From Cryptomeria japonica (taxonomy: Eukaryota > Streptophyta > Pinopsida > Cupressales > Cupressaceae), in contig NC_081407.1 in NCBI RefSeq assembly GCF_030272615.1, forward strand, positions 98,253,897 to 98,317,896: a stretch of 64,000 bases of DNA, in the 5' to 3' direction. Below the pieces are notes generated by a model. That model was not told the origin of the DNA. It worked only from the letters and a program-made list of their open reading frames with translations, and did no database searches. Of this stretch, positions 23,577 to 36,300 are shown piece by piece (position 1 is the stretch's first letter; every line of letters begins with the position of its first letter). A program made the translations under genes and the position numbers.

Positions 23577-24625
23577 CTTCGGGACTCTGGGGTTTTGGGG
23601 TTTTGAGGTGGGTAACTCCTTTAAAAACAATTAACTTTGGAATTCCAGGATCCCAGGGTTCGGAGGTGAAGACAAGATAAAACGACCAAGCTCGGAACTT
23701 CGGGGTTCTGAGGTTCCAAGGTAAGATGAAACAATAGAGCTCGGAACTTTGGGGTAGTTTTTTTTTGACAGCTCAAAAGGATGGTCTAGAACTCTGAGGT
23801 TTCAGGGTTGAAGGCATCACCAAAAAGGGAACAACCTCGGAACTCCCAGGTTCTAGGGTTCCGAGGTAGTTAACCAAGACAGTGGGCAAAACACACAAGA
23901 CTTCGGGATTCCAGGGACCCAGAATCCCGAACCTAGGTCACGTTAAAACATTGACACAAAAAATGAGAAACGAGGAAAAAAGGAAAGAAACAAAGAGAAA
24001 TCTACACTAAAAAAATAGAAAATCTAAACAAGAAAGCACAAGGAGGAAGACAATCCACCAACCTAGCGGAAGAAAACTCAGGAAATCTCAACAACATGAA
24101 GGCATGAAGTTGGGAGATCAGAGCTAGAAAACTAGAAAGTTTGAATGCACAAATGAGCTTAGAAAAGTTCATTCTCCCTATTTATACCCCTCGATAGGCC
24201 GTCTGTACGATTTCCTTAAACACAACCTCGAGAGTCTGGGGTTCTGGACTTCTGAGGTAACAGACCAAAAAAAAAGTGTGCATCTCAGGACTCTGGGGTG
24301 AGATAAAAAAAACAAGCAGGGCACCTTTGGACTCCAGGGTTCTGAAGTGGAAAACTAAACAACTTTAGGATCCCGGGGTTCTGGAATTTCAAAGTTCACA
24401 AACAAATGACAAAACATGAAGAACTCAGAATTCTTGGATTCTGAGATTCCTGAGGCTTCAACAAAAAGGAACAAGGCAAGACCTCAGGACTTTGAGGTCT
24501 TGACCAAAGAAAACAAAAAGGCTACCTTGAGACTCTGGGGTTCCGAGGTAGAACTCAAAACAAAGTAAATAATACCTCAGGAGTCTAGGGTTTCAGGGTT
24601 TCGAGGTGCAAAAGGAAAAAACTAA
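23577..24625. repeat. Array of degenerate GGAACTCTGGGGTTCCGAGGT repeats
   Basis: About fifteen irregularly spaced copies of a 20-30 bp phrase occur, for example near 23580, 23638, 23690, 23740, 23787, 23835, 23900, 24225, 24282, 24325, 24368, 24425, 24480, 24523 and 24567. Each combines a 'ctcggaact/ggactc' half and a 'ggggttc..gaggt' half with partial dyad symmetry. They surround the candidate TATA box and fill the putative 5'-UTR intron. They contrast with the AT-rich neighbourhood. Confidence 0.75.
24179..24186 (-). promoter_or_regulatory. Candidate TATA box upstream of ORF X
   Basis: The minus strand reads GGGGTATAAATAGGGAG, a canonical plant TATAAATA in a GC-rich frame. It lies about 680 bp upstream of the ORF X ATG. 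It could serve an LTR or a gene promoter. Confidence 0.5.
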
Positions 24626-24639
24626 AAAGCAAAAGAGAG

Positions 24640-27600
24640 GGAACCCATATTTTCAAGACAAGGAAACTGATGGGGCTAGGTATGCAAGGCATAACACTAT
24701 GTAGGTGATGTTGTGACATTAGAAGGCGCATGGACAAAGAATGGACACATCAAGGGTTTTCCGAAGCATATTTTAATTGTGTGCCTTCAAAACTTGGCAA
24801 GATCAAGGTGGGTAGGGAAGATGGATGGAAACAATATAGATTGAATGGATGGTGATGTTATGAAAACTATTGCTTTGCCAAAAGTCAATGATCCTAGATG
24901 TTAGTATGTTGGGATTTTCTCCTTCTTCATCCTTATCATTTCTCAATCATTTGGAATGTTAATATGATGATCCATAGCAGTTTATCAATCAACATGTTTG
25001 ATGTGATCAATGTCATTTATACGATCATTTATGTGTACAAGGGAGACAATTATCTCATCTTGTATAATGGAGGTTGTTCCAATATGGATATCTAGGATCA
25101 TCTTCAATTTGAGATTATGGATGGGATATAAGTGGATGAGAAGGTCATCTTGAATTTATTGATGATAGATAGGATCTTGATCAAATATCATAGTAGCTTA
25201 GTTATCATGATCACAGGTAGGATCTTGATCAAAGTATCTTGGACATATCATGATCATCTATCAAATTTTTTGGATAAGTTGATCTTGATTTGTATTGGAG
25301 TTTGTTTCTTCATTCTTTGGAATTTTCTTTAGACATAGATCCAATGGTTTAGATGAAACAATGTGATTTTGAATGAGGATGGGGGGTTATTGGTTAAGAT
25401 TTTGGCATTGAAATAGTAGATTCTTCAGTGAGTGTGATAGGTGGAATGCTTGATGGTGTTTGATCTATGATTTCTTGATCATAGATAGGATTTTGATTTA
25501 GGAAAAGGCACATTTGGGCATGCTTTGGAGAAAGTTCTTGACACATGTATATTTGCATGGATAAAATAAGGAAGGATTGGAGTTTCATGTTGGGAGAGAT
25601 TATTTGAGTCGTGCACATGGATAGAATAAGGATTTTCATGTTTACAAATGTTGGAATTAATGAATTTGAGGCATGTGAGGGATATGGGATTGGGGAATAT
25701 ATAGGAAACAAGGAGTTTACAGGGCATATAGGATTAGAAATGTGGTGGGATAGGATAATTATTTTTAAACTAGAGCTTAAGATCCTTTTCTATTAGTCCT
25801 TGGTAAAAATACCTAAAGGTAACTTTATTGGTTGGTATTTTGGATCGAGATGGATTAGATTGGAAAGGTGTGAATTTTAATGATTTAGTGGATAAAGCAT
25901 TAGGATAAAAGGTGGATACTACAAGGCATTCTTGTGAAGGGGGGATTTAGAATCGAAATTTATGTTGAAGGAGGTGTTGGAATAAAGATGGGTTTCCTTT
26001 ATCAAAGGTAACTAATTTGGCTATGGATTGAGGATTAGTGGTAGAGCTTGTGCTAGCCAAAAATTTTCATTGAGGATTGATAGATGACAAATTGAAGCTT
26101 GTGAAAAAATTTCTTAAAAATAATGTCATCTAAGGATTGGGAGAATTTGTCTTGATCCACATGATTTTGGTTATTGTCAAAAGGGTTGTATTCTAGTTGA
26201 TTTGCAAGGATAAAGTCATCAAATTATCATAATCAAGTTGGATTACAAGGTATTCTTACTCATCAATAGTCTCAAGATGTATTTGGTATCTTTAGCGTTG
26301 ACTTTGGATATAATGGTTTTAACTAGTTGTAAATAAATATTCATTATTTAGTTCCAAGTTCTTTCTTGATTGTGTGATATGGATTGGGATAAGTGGATGT
26401 ATAATAGTGTCAAGATGAGGATTTGAATGAGATTGGTAGATTTGGTTAAAGGTTTTTGTGGAGTTTGGTATTTGGATAGGTAGGTTTGAGATGCAAAGGT
26501 TGTGTAAGGATAGTTATCTTGTGGATGAGATATTTCTAATATCTATGAAGGGGGTTTGTTGGATTTGACTTGGTTGGTAAAGGATGGTTGGTGTCTAAAT
26601 CTTAGCAAGACGTGAAAACATAAATATGCAATCAAAGACAAAGATTTTTGGTTTTTGGACTTTAGATTAAATTTGACTTTATCAATTTAGAAGCATTTGC
26701 ACAAGAATCCATGCCAAACACTTTGCACAATCTAAAACTTATTCAAATGGGAGTATCCATCATTTTAGGCCTATATAGATACCACATGTGAGGAATAGGT
26801 AACCTCCGCCTTTGTTTAAGATCTCATGGTGTAGAGACAAAAGTCTCACCTACAACCTAACACATGAGATTATTACAAATACCTACCCACAGCCTACTAC
26901 TATCACTTCTTATGGTTATTGTGTGAGTAACTTTGTAATGCTAACTTCTTACCAGTGCACTATAAGAAGAGATTTCCACAGGGTTCTAAATAAGTTGTAA
27001 AATCTCTTTAGAGGACATCCTCTACATATTTTGAGGGGACATGAGGCCTAATTCTATGAAATAAAAGGTAAATAAATTGTATAACATTGTGTGAGAGGGT
27101 AACCCACTCTCCTCATTCACTTTGCAATGTATAAAGTTCTTGTAAAATTAGCCCAGAATGATGGATTTCCCTTTTCAAAGGGTTTGTAATTTACTCGCCC
27201 CTAAATTTTTATATCTCATTGGAATGCATTTGTGTAGGTTATCTTCTTGATGATACAATCCAAGATAGGCTCTAAAGAAAAAAGAAAAAAAAAGAAAACT
27301 AATTTTTAATGATCATTTGAGATCACTTTGCAATATGAGGAGAGAGGATATGCACTTAATCTCCTTAGGATTCAATCTAAAATAAAAAAAAATTATGTAA
27401 AAAAAATTATTCTCAAGATCACACAATGTGCAAGAGAAGAGCATACATTTCACACAACTCATAGAAACAACAAATAATTGATTCCCTTTAGAAATCAAGT
27501 GTGCTCTAAACTAGTGGAAAAATTAATCTTTGACTAGTGAATCTTGCAACACTAGTTTGCATATGATAACTTGGGATACAAGTTCCTATAAACAAATAAT

Positions 27601-28686
27601 CAATAGCAACACTTAATTGTTTGATTTTTTAAAGGATTTGATGATGATATTGACTACAAAAACTAAATTTAGGTGATAAAAATGTATTTTTAAAATAAAT
27701 AAATTTATGAACCTAAATAAATAATAAAATATATTAAATGTAAGTAAAAAAAATACTTTTTTATAGTTTTATAATTTTATATTTTATATTTTTTTGAGTT
27801 TTTTAATAATTTATATTATTTTCAAAATTTATAAGAAATGTGATTACAATAATAAATATTGTATGTTTAAAGGCCAAATCATAGCCCATCGGAGCTGAAG
27901 ATTGATTCAATAGATGTGCTACATAATAGTGAATGGATTAAGAAAAATTACAATTACAATGATGTTATTTTTACTACCTCTTACTACAACTTGTGTTGCA
28001 AGTCATTTGAAACACATGCTAGGTTCTTTGATATGTGAAATAACATATTTATCTCTTAATGTATCCTAAGTACCATCATTTACAATTGACGATATTTATT
28101 AACAACTGATAATATTTTTTTTGTGATTTCTAGCTTGACCGTTATAACTACCTTCATATCATCCTACCAATAAAACAACATGAAGAAAAATTGAACCAAC
28201 ATGCCAAGTATCTATTTGAGATTTAAACTGGCACCCACCTTATTCACTAGATCTCTTTTCTCCACATAGCTTTGAAAGGTCCAAAGATGGTGCTTAAAAA
28301 TCTACTTATGCTTCACTATTTTATTCTAATAAATTATATGGATTTTATAAATAAGAAGAATAATCAATCAAAGATTGATTTCATGCTAAAAATAGTTGTT
28401 GTATTATTTTTAAAATCAAAAAACACAATAATCTTTTCAGTCTAAATCTTAAAAAAATTGTTTGGTTTTATTTTTTTAAAATTATTAAATGCTTCTTGCA
28501 ATTTAATCTAATAGTCATATTATTTTTGGAAAGATTTTTAAAATGAAAATTAATAAAAGATTAAAAGATTTAGAATTAGCACTATTCTTTGTTAAAACTA
28601 TTAAACATTCAAATATTTTATATCTACAAAAAGCTTTGTTTGTAGATGTCTTGCAACACAAACAAAAAAGGTTATCATAAAGAATA
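24640..28686. other. AT-rich intergenic DNA
   Basis: No gene or transposon domain was recognised. Around 25170-25500 the phrase 'gataggatcttgatcaaa' recurs two to three times with variation. 27640-27860 is nearly pure AT. Confidence 0.5.
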
Positions 28687-28691
28687 CAAAA

Positions 28692-29101
28692 TGTTAAAGT
28701 AATTTTAAGACAATTATTTAATTATTTATTAATTAGGTCTTTTAATTACTTTTTCACTTAAGCTAAACTTAGGTGTTTTATTTTATCTAGGTGTTATGCT
28801 TTTTTAGTCTAAGTTCACTTGGAGGCACTTATAGTTGGCTTTTTTAGCTTGTAGTTGAGCTTAATTTAGCTCCTACTTTGCATTGATTTAGTTCTCCTAA
28901 TTTTAGGATTATGGCATCTCTTGGTTTCTATAAAGAACAACTTTCATTCATTGTTATTGTATCTCCAATATTGTTTTGTGCAATAATAAAGAATTATCCG
29001 GTTGTTATAGAGTATACAATCTTTTCTTGATCTCTTTTGTGTGATAGGTGTTTTGCTTGCAAATGATTCTTGGCTCTTGTGATTGATCATCAACTTCTAC
29101 C
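28692..29101 (+). repeat. 5' LTR of the gag-protease copia element
   Basis: It starts TGTTAAAGTAATTTTA and ends ...caacttctacc. It aligns over its whole length with 32957-33363, including 'tgtgtgataggtgtttt' and 'gattcttggctcttgtg'. A weak methionine-type primer site (tagcatcagatt) follows at about 29110. Confidence 0.9.
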
Positions 29102-30663
29102 TAGCATCATAGCATCAGATTTGTCAAAGTTCCTATCTGTATGCTTGAGAGATTCAACTTGGGGTGAATTTTTTGTTAACATTGGGCTTAGATGAAGGTT
29201 TCCATTGTGTCTGCAATGTTGAAAAACTTTAAGATCAACTGTCATTTCGTCAAAATGGGAGTAGTTGAAAAATTAAGTCAAATTGGTTGAGGGCACAAAA
29301 ATAGAGGCAAAATCTAGGGGTAGCTGAAAAATATGGACACTTTGCAACAAAATGGAGGGCACCACTATGCTTAGAAGGCTCAAGAGCCCTAAAATCACTT
29401 GTCAAATCGTCAAAATCTAACAAATTGAGTTTGGGGCAAAAAAAATTAGAATGCACAAAAATTTGTGCAATCGCATGAAACTCTGTATGATCATACGAAC
29501 CACTAAGCACCTACATTAGAAAAAATCAATGCTTCATTAAAAATCAGGTCTACAACAAAAATCACATCAGCCTTGTTTGATTTTAAAAAAATCATTTAAT
29601 TTTAAGAAGGTATTCTTTTTAAATAAGGGGCTTAAAATCTTTTTTATAAAAGAAAGTGAAAAAAGGCATCCAAAAGGCTATGTAGAGTTGTCCTCTTTTG
29701 TACCTTTCTTGCATATCTACAGTCAATTTGACTGTTGTCATCAACAAATTTGGAGTATTTTTAAGCAGTCTTTTTTGGAAGAGTTCCTAAATTTGGGGGC
29801 CTTCTATATTTAGGAGGCCTCAACTATTTTTGGTGAAAGGAATTGTTGTCATGGAGGATTGCACCTAATGCCAAGTTGGGACCTCAGGAATCCCATGCAA
29901 CATTGAAACGCCTTTGAGCCTGTGGGTTGCTCATGACGAAGGGGAATCTCTAGAGTGAGCTAGTTCTATTGATGGACCTCCTAAAACTACTAAAACTTGC
30001 TAGGAAAAAGGATACTTGGATTGAAAACTCTACTCTACTAGGCAGTGATACACCAAATATTTGAAGAATTTTTTTAAGTGATAGGGAATATTCTAGGATA
30101 TTCCACTAAAATCAATAGAATCTTGACCTATTCATCATAATCTTGCCACATTAGCATGCCACGTCAACACCCAAGCAGGGAATCTTGTTGATGTAATCAT
30201 TTGGTTGACTAGTTTGATGCCCAAACCATAAAAAGCAGTGTGTGGTTTTTTGCCCATAACTTCATCATACAAAGTTGAAAAATGAGAAATAATTGGAAAG
30301 ATAGTTTTGGCACCAATCTTATTTTGTAAGTGGTTTGATCATGTTCTGGACCAATTTTATATACCAGGCCTCCAAAGTCATCCTTTAGTTTTGCACTTTT
30401 GAGGCCATTTTTTTACATTTGGACTTCATTTTTCGACTTACATACATCATCGGAAAGCTCTCAGAGTCCCCTAGTCAGATCTCAAGTCCTTTTCTACATA
30501 TTTTTCATCAGGTACTCAAAGATCTCAATATTGTCCCTTTTGGGTTCTTTCTTGAAAAACATGCAAATCAATTGTATTTTCAATGCTTCAAGTGGAATTT
30601 TTTGGCTTATAGAGAATATATACTGTTGTATCATTCTATTTAGGTGATTTCTTTTAATTTTTC
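29102..30663 (+). other. Leader region of the gag-protease copia element
   Basis: This 1.5 kb stretch between the 5' LTR and the gag start has no domain. Short open frames on either strand lack motifs. Confidence 0.6.
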
Positions 30664-31620
30664 ATGGATCCAAATCATATTGCTCCCCTTACTATATTCA
30701 ACTATCATGGTTGGAAAAAACAAATGGAGACTCGCCTGAAACACCAGGGGTTATTTAGAGTGATCATGGCTACAGAAGGTGAGCCTGCAAGTGTTGCTAA
30801 GAAGAGAAATAGTTTAATAGGTGTGATGAGGCTTTTGGATTACTATACATGTCTATCTCTTCAGATCTTCTCTTTCATGTTGAGTCTTACACAACACCTA
30901 CTTAGACCTGGACTATATTTGAGTCCCTATTTGGAAAGTAAGATGCATTAAAGGGTTTTCAGTTGGAGAATGAGCTTATTGGTTTGAATCCTAATTATTT
31001 TGACAACATCCAAGACTTCTTCACCAAACTCAAGTCTCTTAGATTACAATTGAACTAGTGCAAAATTGATGAGGACTCTCAGTTGATTCTCTCTATCCTT
31101 GCCAAGCTTGATCTTGATTATTTAGTTTTTGTTTCTACATTTTACGCCACTAGAGATGCTCTTGGTACTCATTACACCATGCCTTCACTTGATGAGTATG
31201 CTTATAAAATTAAATGAGAGTAAATCAAGTTGGTTAAGATGGGGAGATTGAAGTCTTCCAAATCACAGGCTTTGGTTGCTTCCCAGAGTTCCATAGATCA
31301 AAAGGCTTCACATGTCAGAGAAAGAAATAGAAACACAAGGACTTTAAGTCACGTGAGTAGACCAAGGACATGCAATCACATGATTCTTTAGATTCTTCTT
31401 CCTATTCCAAGAGGTCATCATCAAAGAAGCATAAGCCAAAGTGTGCATATTGCACTAAGATAGGACATGATGAGAATCAGTGTAATGCAAAGAAGATTAA
31501 TTACCTGATGCACCTTCTATAGAAGCACAATATTCAGCCACCTTCATCTAGTACATCTTCTTCTACCACTTCAGGAACTAGACATTCTAGGTCTTCTTCT
31601 ATAGCATGTGGTGAAGACAA
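30664..31620 (+). pseudogene. Copia gag (UBN2-type) with CCHC knuckle, broken
   Basis: The start is MDPNHIAPLTIFNYHGWKKQ at 30664, followed by METRLKHQGLF, the usual Gag entry. After a frame change near 30830, readable blocks are LENELIGLNPNYFDNIQDFF, KIDEDSQLILSILAKL and MPSLDEYAYKIK, interrupted by stops near 31057 and 31215. The knuckle CAYCTKIGHDENQC (C-x2-C-x4-H-x4-C) is at about 31441-31482. Gag would build the particle and bind RNA. Confidence 0.85.
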
Positions 31621-31621
31621 G

Positions 31622-32116
31622 ATGAAGAGCCATTCTCTATTTGCATCGACGTATTCTCAGTCCTCCAAGTGGCTTCTTGATTTAGGAGCTTCACACAATA
31701 TGACATCATCAGAGGGTATGTTCTCTTCTTTTGAGCATTGTCCTTTTCCACAAATATTGATGGGTAATAACACTTACATGAATGTTAATGGGAGTGGTTC
31801 TATTGAGGTTGATGGTGGTACATTTAATAATGTTCTTTGTGTCCCTGCATTATATTCCAACCTCTTTTCTATCTACCAGATTACTCATAGTGGGACAGGC
31901 AAGATAGTTGAGTTCACCCCTAATTCATTGCTCATTAGATATGTGCATAGTAGAGAGCTTGTTGCAGAAGATAGTGTTGATAATGCATCACTATTGTATG
32001 AGTTCTCTCATTTTTCTCCCATTGAGCATGCATTTGGTCCTATCTCTCATGCATTGGGAGTAGATCAAAAATATGAGGAGAGATTTGGTCACCTAAACAT
32101 ATGTGTGCTTCAATGA
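31622..32116 (+). pseudogene. Copia aspartic protease and pre-integrase segment
   Basis: A 164-codon open stretch has the active site WLLDLGASHNMT at residues 18-29 (D-L-G instead of the common D-S-G). It continues through NNVLCVPALYSNLFSIYQI and ends with an ERFGHLN pre-integrase motif. The integrase zinc finger and catalytic core expected next are missing. The frame stops at 32116. Confidence 0.87.
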
Positions 32117-32942
32117 TTTGTAGTGATTCCTAAGGCTTGTTTTAATCCTCCTTTACCTCTTGCTTCTTTATAGATCAATTAAGCTTAGCAAGTTGATTGT
32201 TCCCTTCCAGCTTCAATAGAGTGGGATGAGTACTTCCCAGATATTGAAGAGTTAGTTAATATATCACACACTCCAGAGATTGGGGATATCACATTCCTCT
32301 TTGATGCCAGTTTACACATTCATGCCATCTCACCTTTAGTGCATTTAGAGGTTGTTCAACAGGTATCTTAACATCAATTTGGATTTGCTTCAGTTGATTT
32401 GGCATATCATGATTCAAACTATTGGACAGTTGATCAGTCTATCATGACACACATATAGAGACTATTCCTTTCATCTCCTTTCATGGAGTTCTTTTAGCCT
32501 TGGCCACATGACTTGTTTCTTCTTAAGGGGAGGAATGTGGTTTGCCGCTCTTGGATCTCCATCAGCATACATCCTTGAGCTTTCATCTTCAGCATTGGAG
32601 CTTCTTCATTATGGGGGGGATACATCATCTCTTCTTCTCTCTCTCTTATGGGGGGATATTTATTGTATTTTTGTGAACGATCCAATACTTGGGGGACATC
32701 TTGAGTCCTTCATCTTAGTCATATGTAATACCTTTTTCTTTTTCATCGCATCCCTCATTTTTGGAGAGGGGTTTTTTCCCATGTGGTTTTTCTCCTTTTC
32801 TCCGTTTAGAGAGACTTCATTGGTGTGAGTTGCATTTCTTTGCATTGGTACATGAGTACCTAATCATGCCTTTGTTTTTGGGACTCATTCATGCATGCAT
32901 TTTGTATTCATAATTAGCTATTTAACTTATCCCTTAGTTAAT
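32117..32942 (+). other. Region replacing integrase-RT in the copia element
   Basis: About 830 bp lies between the protease and the polypurine tract. One frame at about 32200-32370 is protein-like (EWDEYFPDIEELVNISHTPE, then IGDITFLFDASLHIHAISPL) but matches no retroelement domain I know. It may be a remnant of an accessory coding region. The rest is T-rich non-coding. Confidence 0.5.
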
Positions 32943-32956
32943 CTTAAGGGGGGGCG
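32943..32956 (+). other. Polypurine tract
   Basis: CTTAAGGGGGGGCG immediately precedes the TG of the 3' LTR and serves as plus-strand primer in this element type. Confidence 0.75.
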
Positions 32957-33363
32957 TGGGAGTAATTTTAGGACAATTATCTAATTATTTATTAATTAGG
33001 TCCTTAAATAGATTTTTCACTTAAGCTAAACTTTAGGTGCTTTATTGTATCTAGGTGTTATGCCTTTTTAGTCCAAGTTCACTTAGAGGCACTTCTAGTT
33101 AGCTTTTTTAGCTTGTAATTGAGCTTAATTTAGCTCCTACTTTGAATTGCTTTAGTTCTTCCAATTTTAGAATTAGGGCATCTCTTGCTTTCTATAAAGC
33201 AAGTCTTTCATTAATTGTTATTGTATCTCCAATATTGTTTTGTGCAATATTCCAGAATTCTCTGGTTATTATAGAGCATACAATCTTTGCTTGATCTCTT
33301 TTGTGTGATAGGTGTTTTTCTTGCAAATGATTCTTGGCTCTTGTGGTTGACCAAACTTCTACA
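32957..33363 (+). repeat. 3' LTR of the gag-protease copia element
   Basis: It runs TGGGAGTAATTTTAGGAC ... aaacttctaca (407 bp). It ends in CA and is followed at once by the CAAAA target duplication. Confidence 0.92.
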
Positions 33364-33368
33364 CAAAA

Positions 33369-36300
33369 TGTCTTTGTAATAGAATACCATAGAAAACAAA
33401 TCTGTATATTTATTTTTAAAATGAACAAATATTGCTCAAATTGAGCTTCTAAAAATGTTAAGATCTACATAGTAAAAAAATGTTTGACGTAGATTTTCTA
33501 CAACAATTTACTCAGATTGGCATAATGATAATAATCAAAATATTATTACTAAAATCATCCTTACAAAAAATCAATAAGTTGAGACTTCATTCACATCAGA
33601 TTCAACAAAAAAATTGTGAGCAAAATTAGAGTGAAACAATATGAATTAAAAATCAAATTTAACACGGTAATATAAGTTAAGAAAACATTCAATTGAGCAT
33701 CAAATTTGGATCTATTCAAGATTGTGACAATCTATTAAAGACATAAAAATAGTATTGCATAGGCTTATCAAATTGACAACTTAGTATGATGAATGAGAGG
33801 ATAAATTTATAGATTTTTAGGAGAATGAATGGATCGTCTAGATTTGATCATAGATCATGCTTTAACTTTACTAATTGTTGAGTTAACAAGAAGAGTGGAT
33901 TATTTAATTGGATTTGATGAGGAATTTGTCATTTTGGTGAGGAAGTTACCTCGTAAGACGATAATTATGAATTTAATGCATTTATTTAATGAATAGTGAG
34001 ATGGAATATTATTTAAATATTTACAAATAATAATTAGTTAATATTAATTAAATAATAAAAATTATTTAAATACATGATAATAATATAAATAAATAAATGA
34101 ACACAGTTTAATCCTAAAGCTTGTTTCTATTAATATATTAATGGACAATAATAAGAATAGTGATATAATAATAATGAAAAGGGAAGAGTTATTTTAGTGG
34201 ACCTACATTGCCTACCCTTTCAAATCTCAACAATGTCCAATGAAACTATTGTTGGATATGGTAAGGAACTAAAAGGGTGGGGATAGACCTTCAAAGTATG
34301 TCACTCTCTATTTTGATAGATAGGCACAAAATGTGTCAAATGTTATTGCATTGCTTGGGTGTTTTCTATACCTCTATGTGAGGTGATGTATACCTAAGGT
34401 TTCTATTTTTCTTTGGATGGAATAAGCACTTGTTCCATGTTAGTAGAAGATGAGTAGGAATTTGATTCTTTTTATGGATCTTGACTGATTCCATTAAGAG
34501 AAGATTTCATAACTCATTGAATGCCTTAAAACATGGCACACACTTTAAATGTGTAAAATTCACTTTCATGTTAATAACCCTTAAGGTTTGTGTTAAATTT
34601 GTATTTTTCTCAAACATTATTAATTGTTCATATGTTCACCAATTTGAAATGATACAAAATCTAATTGCAAAATGGATGTTATTAATTGATCTTGTTTAGT
34701 TTATTTTTTCCATGAACTATTATTATTATTTTTATAATTTTCTTTGCTTTCTACCATAATTCACTAAATGCTGCCCCAAGTTTTCCATTCTATTCATAAT
34801 TAAGTTATTTGAACAAGATTGGCCCAAATTCAAAGCATCATGAGTTCAATTATCAATCTTGACTACAAGATCTATCAAGGATAAATATCTATATCAATGA
34901 ACAATCATTTATCATACCACTATCCATTAATGATAGAACCTCCACCCATTTGAATTTCTTTGATACATTTATGTATTAAGAATGTTGAGTAATTATTAAT
35001 GTTGACATACTGTTTAGTTTTGTGCCTAAAATATTTGGCCATATAATCAATCTCTCTGCATTACAACTCCTAATACTTTAATAATAGGAAGTGGGCTTTT
35101 TAAGAACAATTGGAAACCATTAGGTGTAAGTCTTAATCAATAAACTTTGAAACAAGAATGCCCTTCAAGCTTATAGGTAGTCTATTTGTACTTATAGGGG
35201 AACTAAGAATACCCCAACCTTAATAGAGGTGCATTCCACATTGTTAAATGACGAGCTAATGTTAAGATGTTTCATTCTCACCAAATAAAATGGCAAGTTA
35301 ATATCTAAATAAGGAGCTATAAATCATCTTGTCAATTCAAGGGCAAGTTCATAGCATTTTGCATTGATTTGCATTGGACTATAATTAACAATGGGTTTGC
35401 ATCATACCATTTGAGTTGCATTATTTGCATAGTTTACTAGCATTCAATTCTGTTGAGTGGGACATGTAACATAGAGAATCTTGTACTAACCCAATTTCAC
35501 ATCGTATTTTGAACCCACTTTCATATCCATTCTATAACATGTTTTAGGTTCATTCAAACATATTTCTTCACCTCAAAACTTGTTCACATTTTGAAACCAT
35601 TATATACTTTTAATCTTTGTTGGAAAAACAAGTGTCAAATTCTAAATGGTTCCTTCAAATGGTAGTGTGATATGCAAACATCCAAGTGTGATGTGCTAGC
35701 ATCCTGAAAGTTTCTAAATTTTGAATGTGCATTTTTTGCTCAAATATTTCCTAACACCTATTTTACTCCTTGATTGTGAAAGTAACGTTTCAATTTATCC
35801 TTAACTACCTTCTCTTCATTTTCCAAGGGATATCCTATAACCCTAAAGCTCTCTTGTTCTCTCCCTAAACTCCTTCGAAAAAAATATGTTAGATTTCCAT
35901 TGGAACTATAGGACTCTTGCATTCTCTCATTCTTCCCAATTATTTGAGGCTCTCAAAGGAATTCCCAGCTCACACATCATTTGAATACATTGAAAAATTC
36001 ACATTGTTGGCAATTGTCCTATCTTGTTGAATAATAATATATCTCTTCAAAGGTATTTCTTATTCATTATTTGCTAGGAAAACCTTTTTGATGTGAATCA
36101 CTTTCTTCACTTTGATATTTTATTTATGATGGTGGTTTTCTCCGTAGACCATGATTGACATCATTATTAATTATCTATTTATTTTGTTGCTCTTTATACC
36201 TTAACATATTTAGGAGTAAGAGCATACACATTTTATCAATTTATCTATTTTAGTTATTCATGGAGATCAAAAGACAAATATGAAAGTTTAATTTTGGCAA

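Larger units (their letters stand above)
28692..33363 (+). mobile_element. Copia-type LTR element with gag and protease only
   Basis: Both LTRs are present and flanked by the 5-bp target duplication CAAAA (28687-28691 and 33364-33368). The 4.67 kb element contains a 1.5 kb leader, a UBN2-like gag, a CCHC knuckle and an aspartic protease with pre-integrase segment. About 850 bp follows with no integrase, RT or RNase H motif. A polypurine tract precedes the 3' LTR. It is therefore a non-autonomous or internally deleted copia that would depend on enzymes from relatives. Confidence 0.9.
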
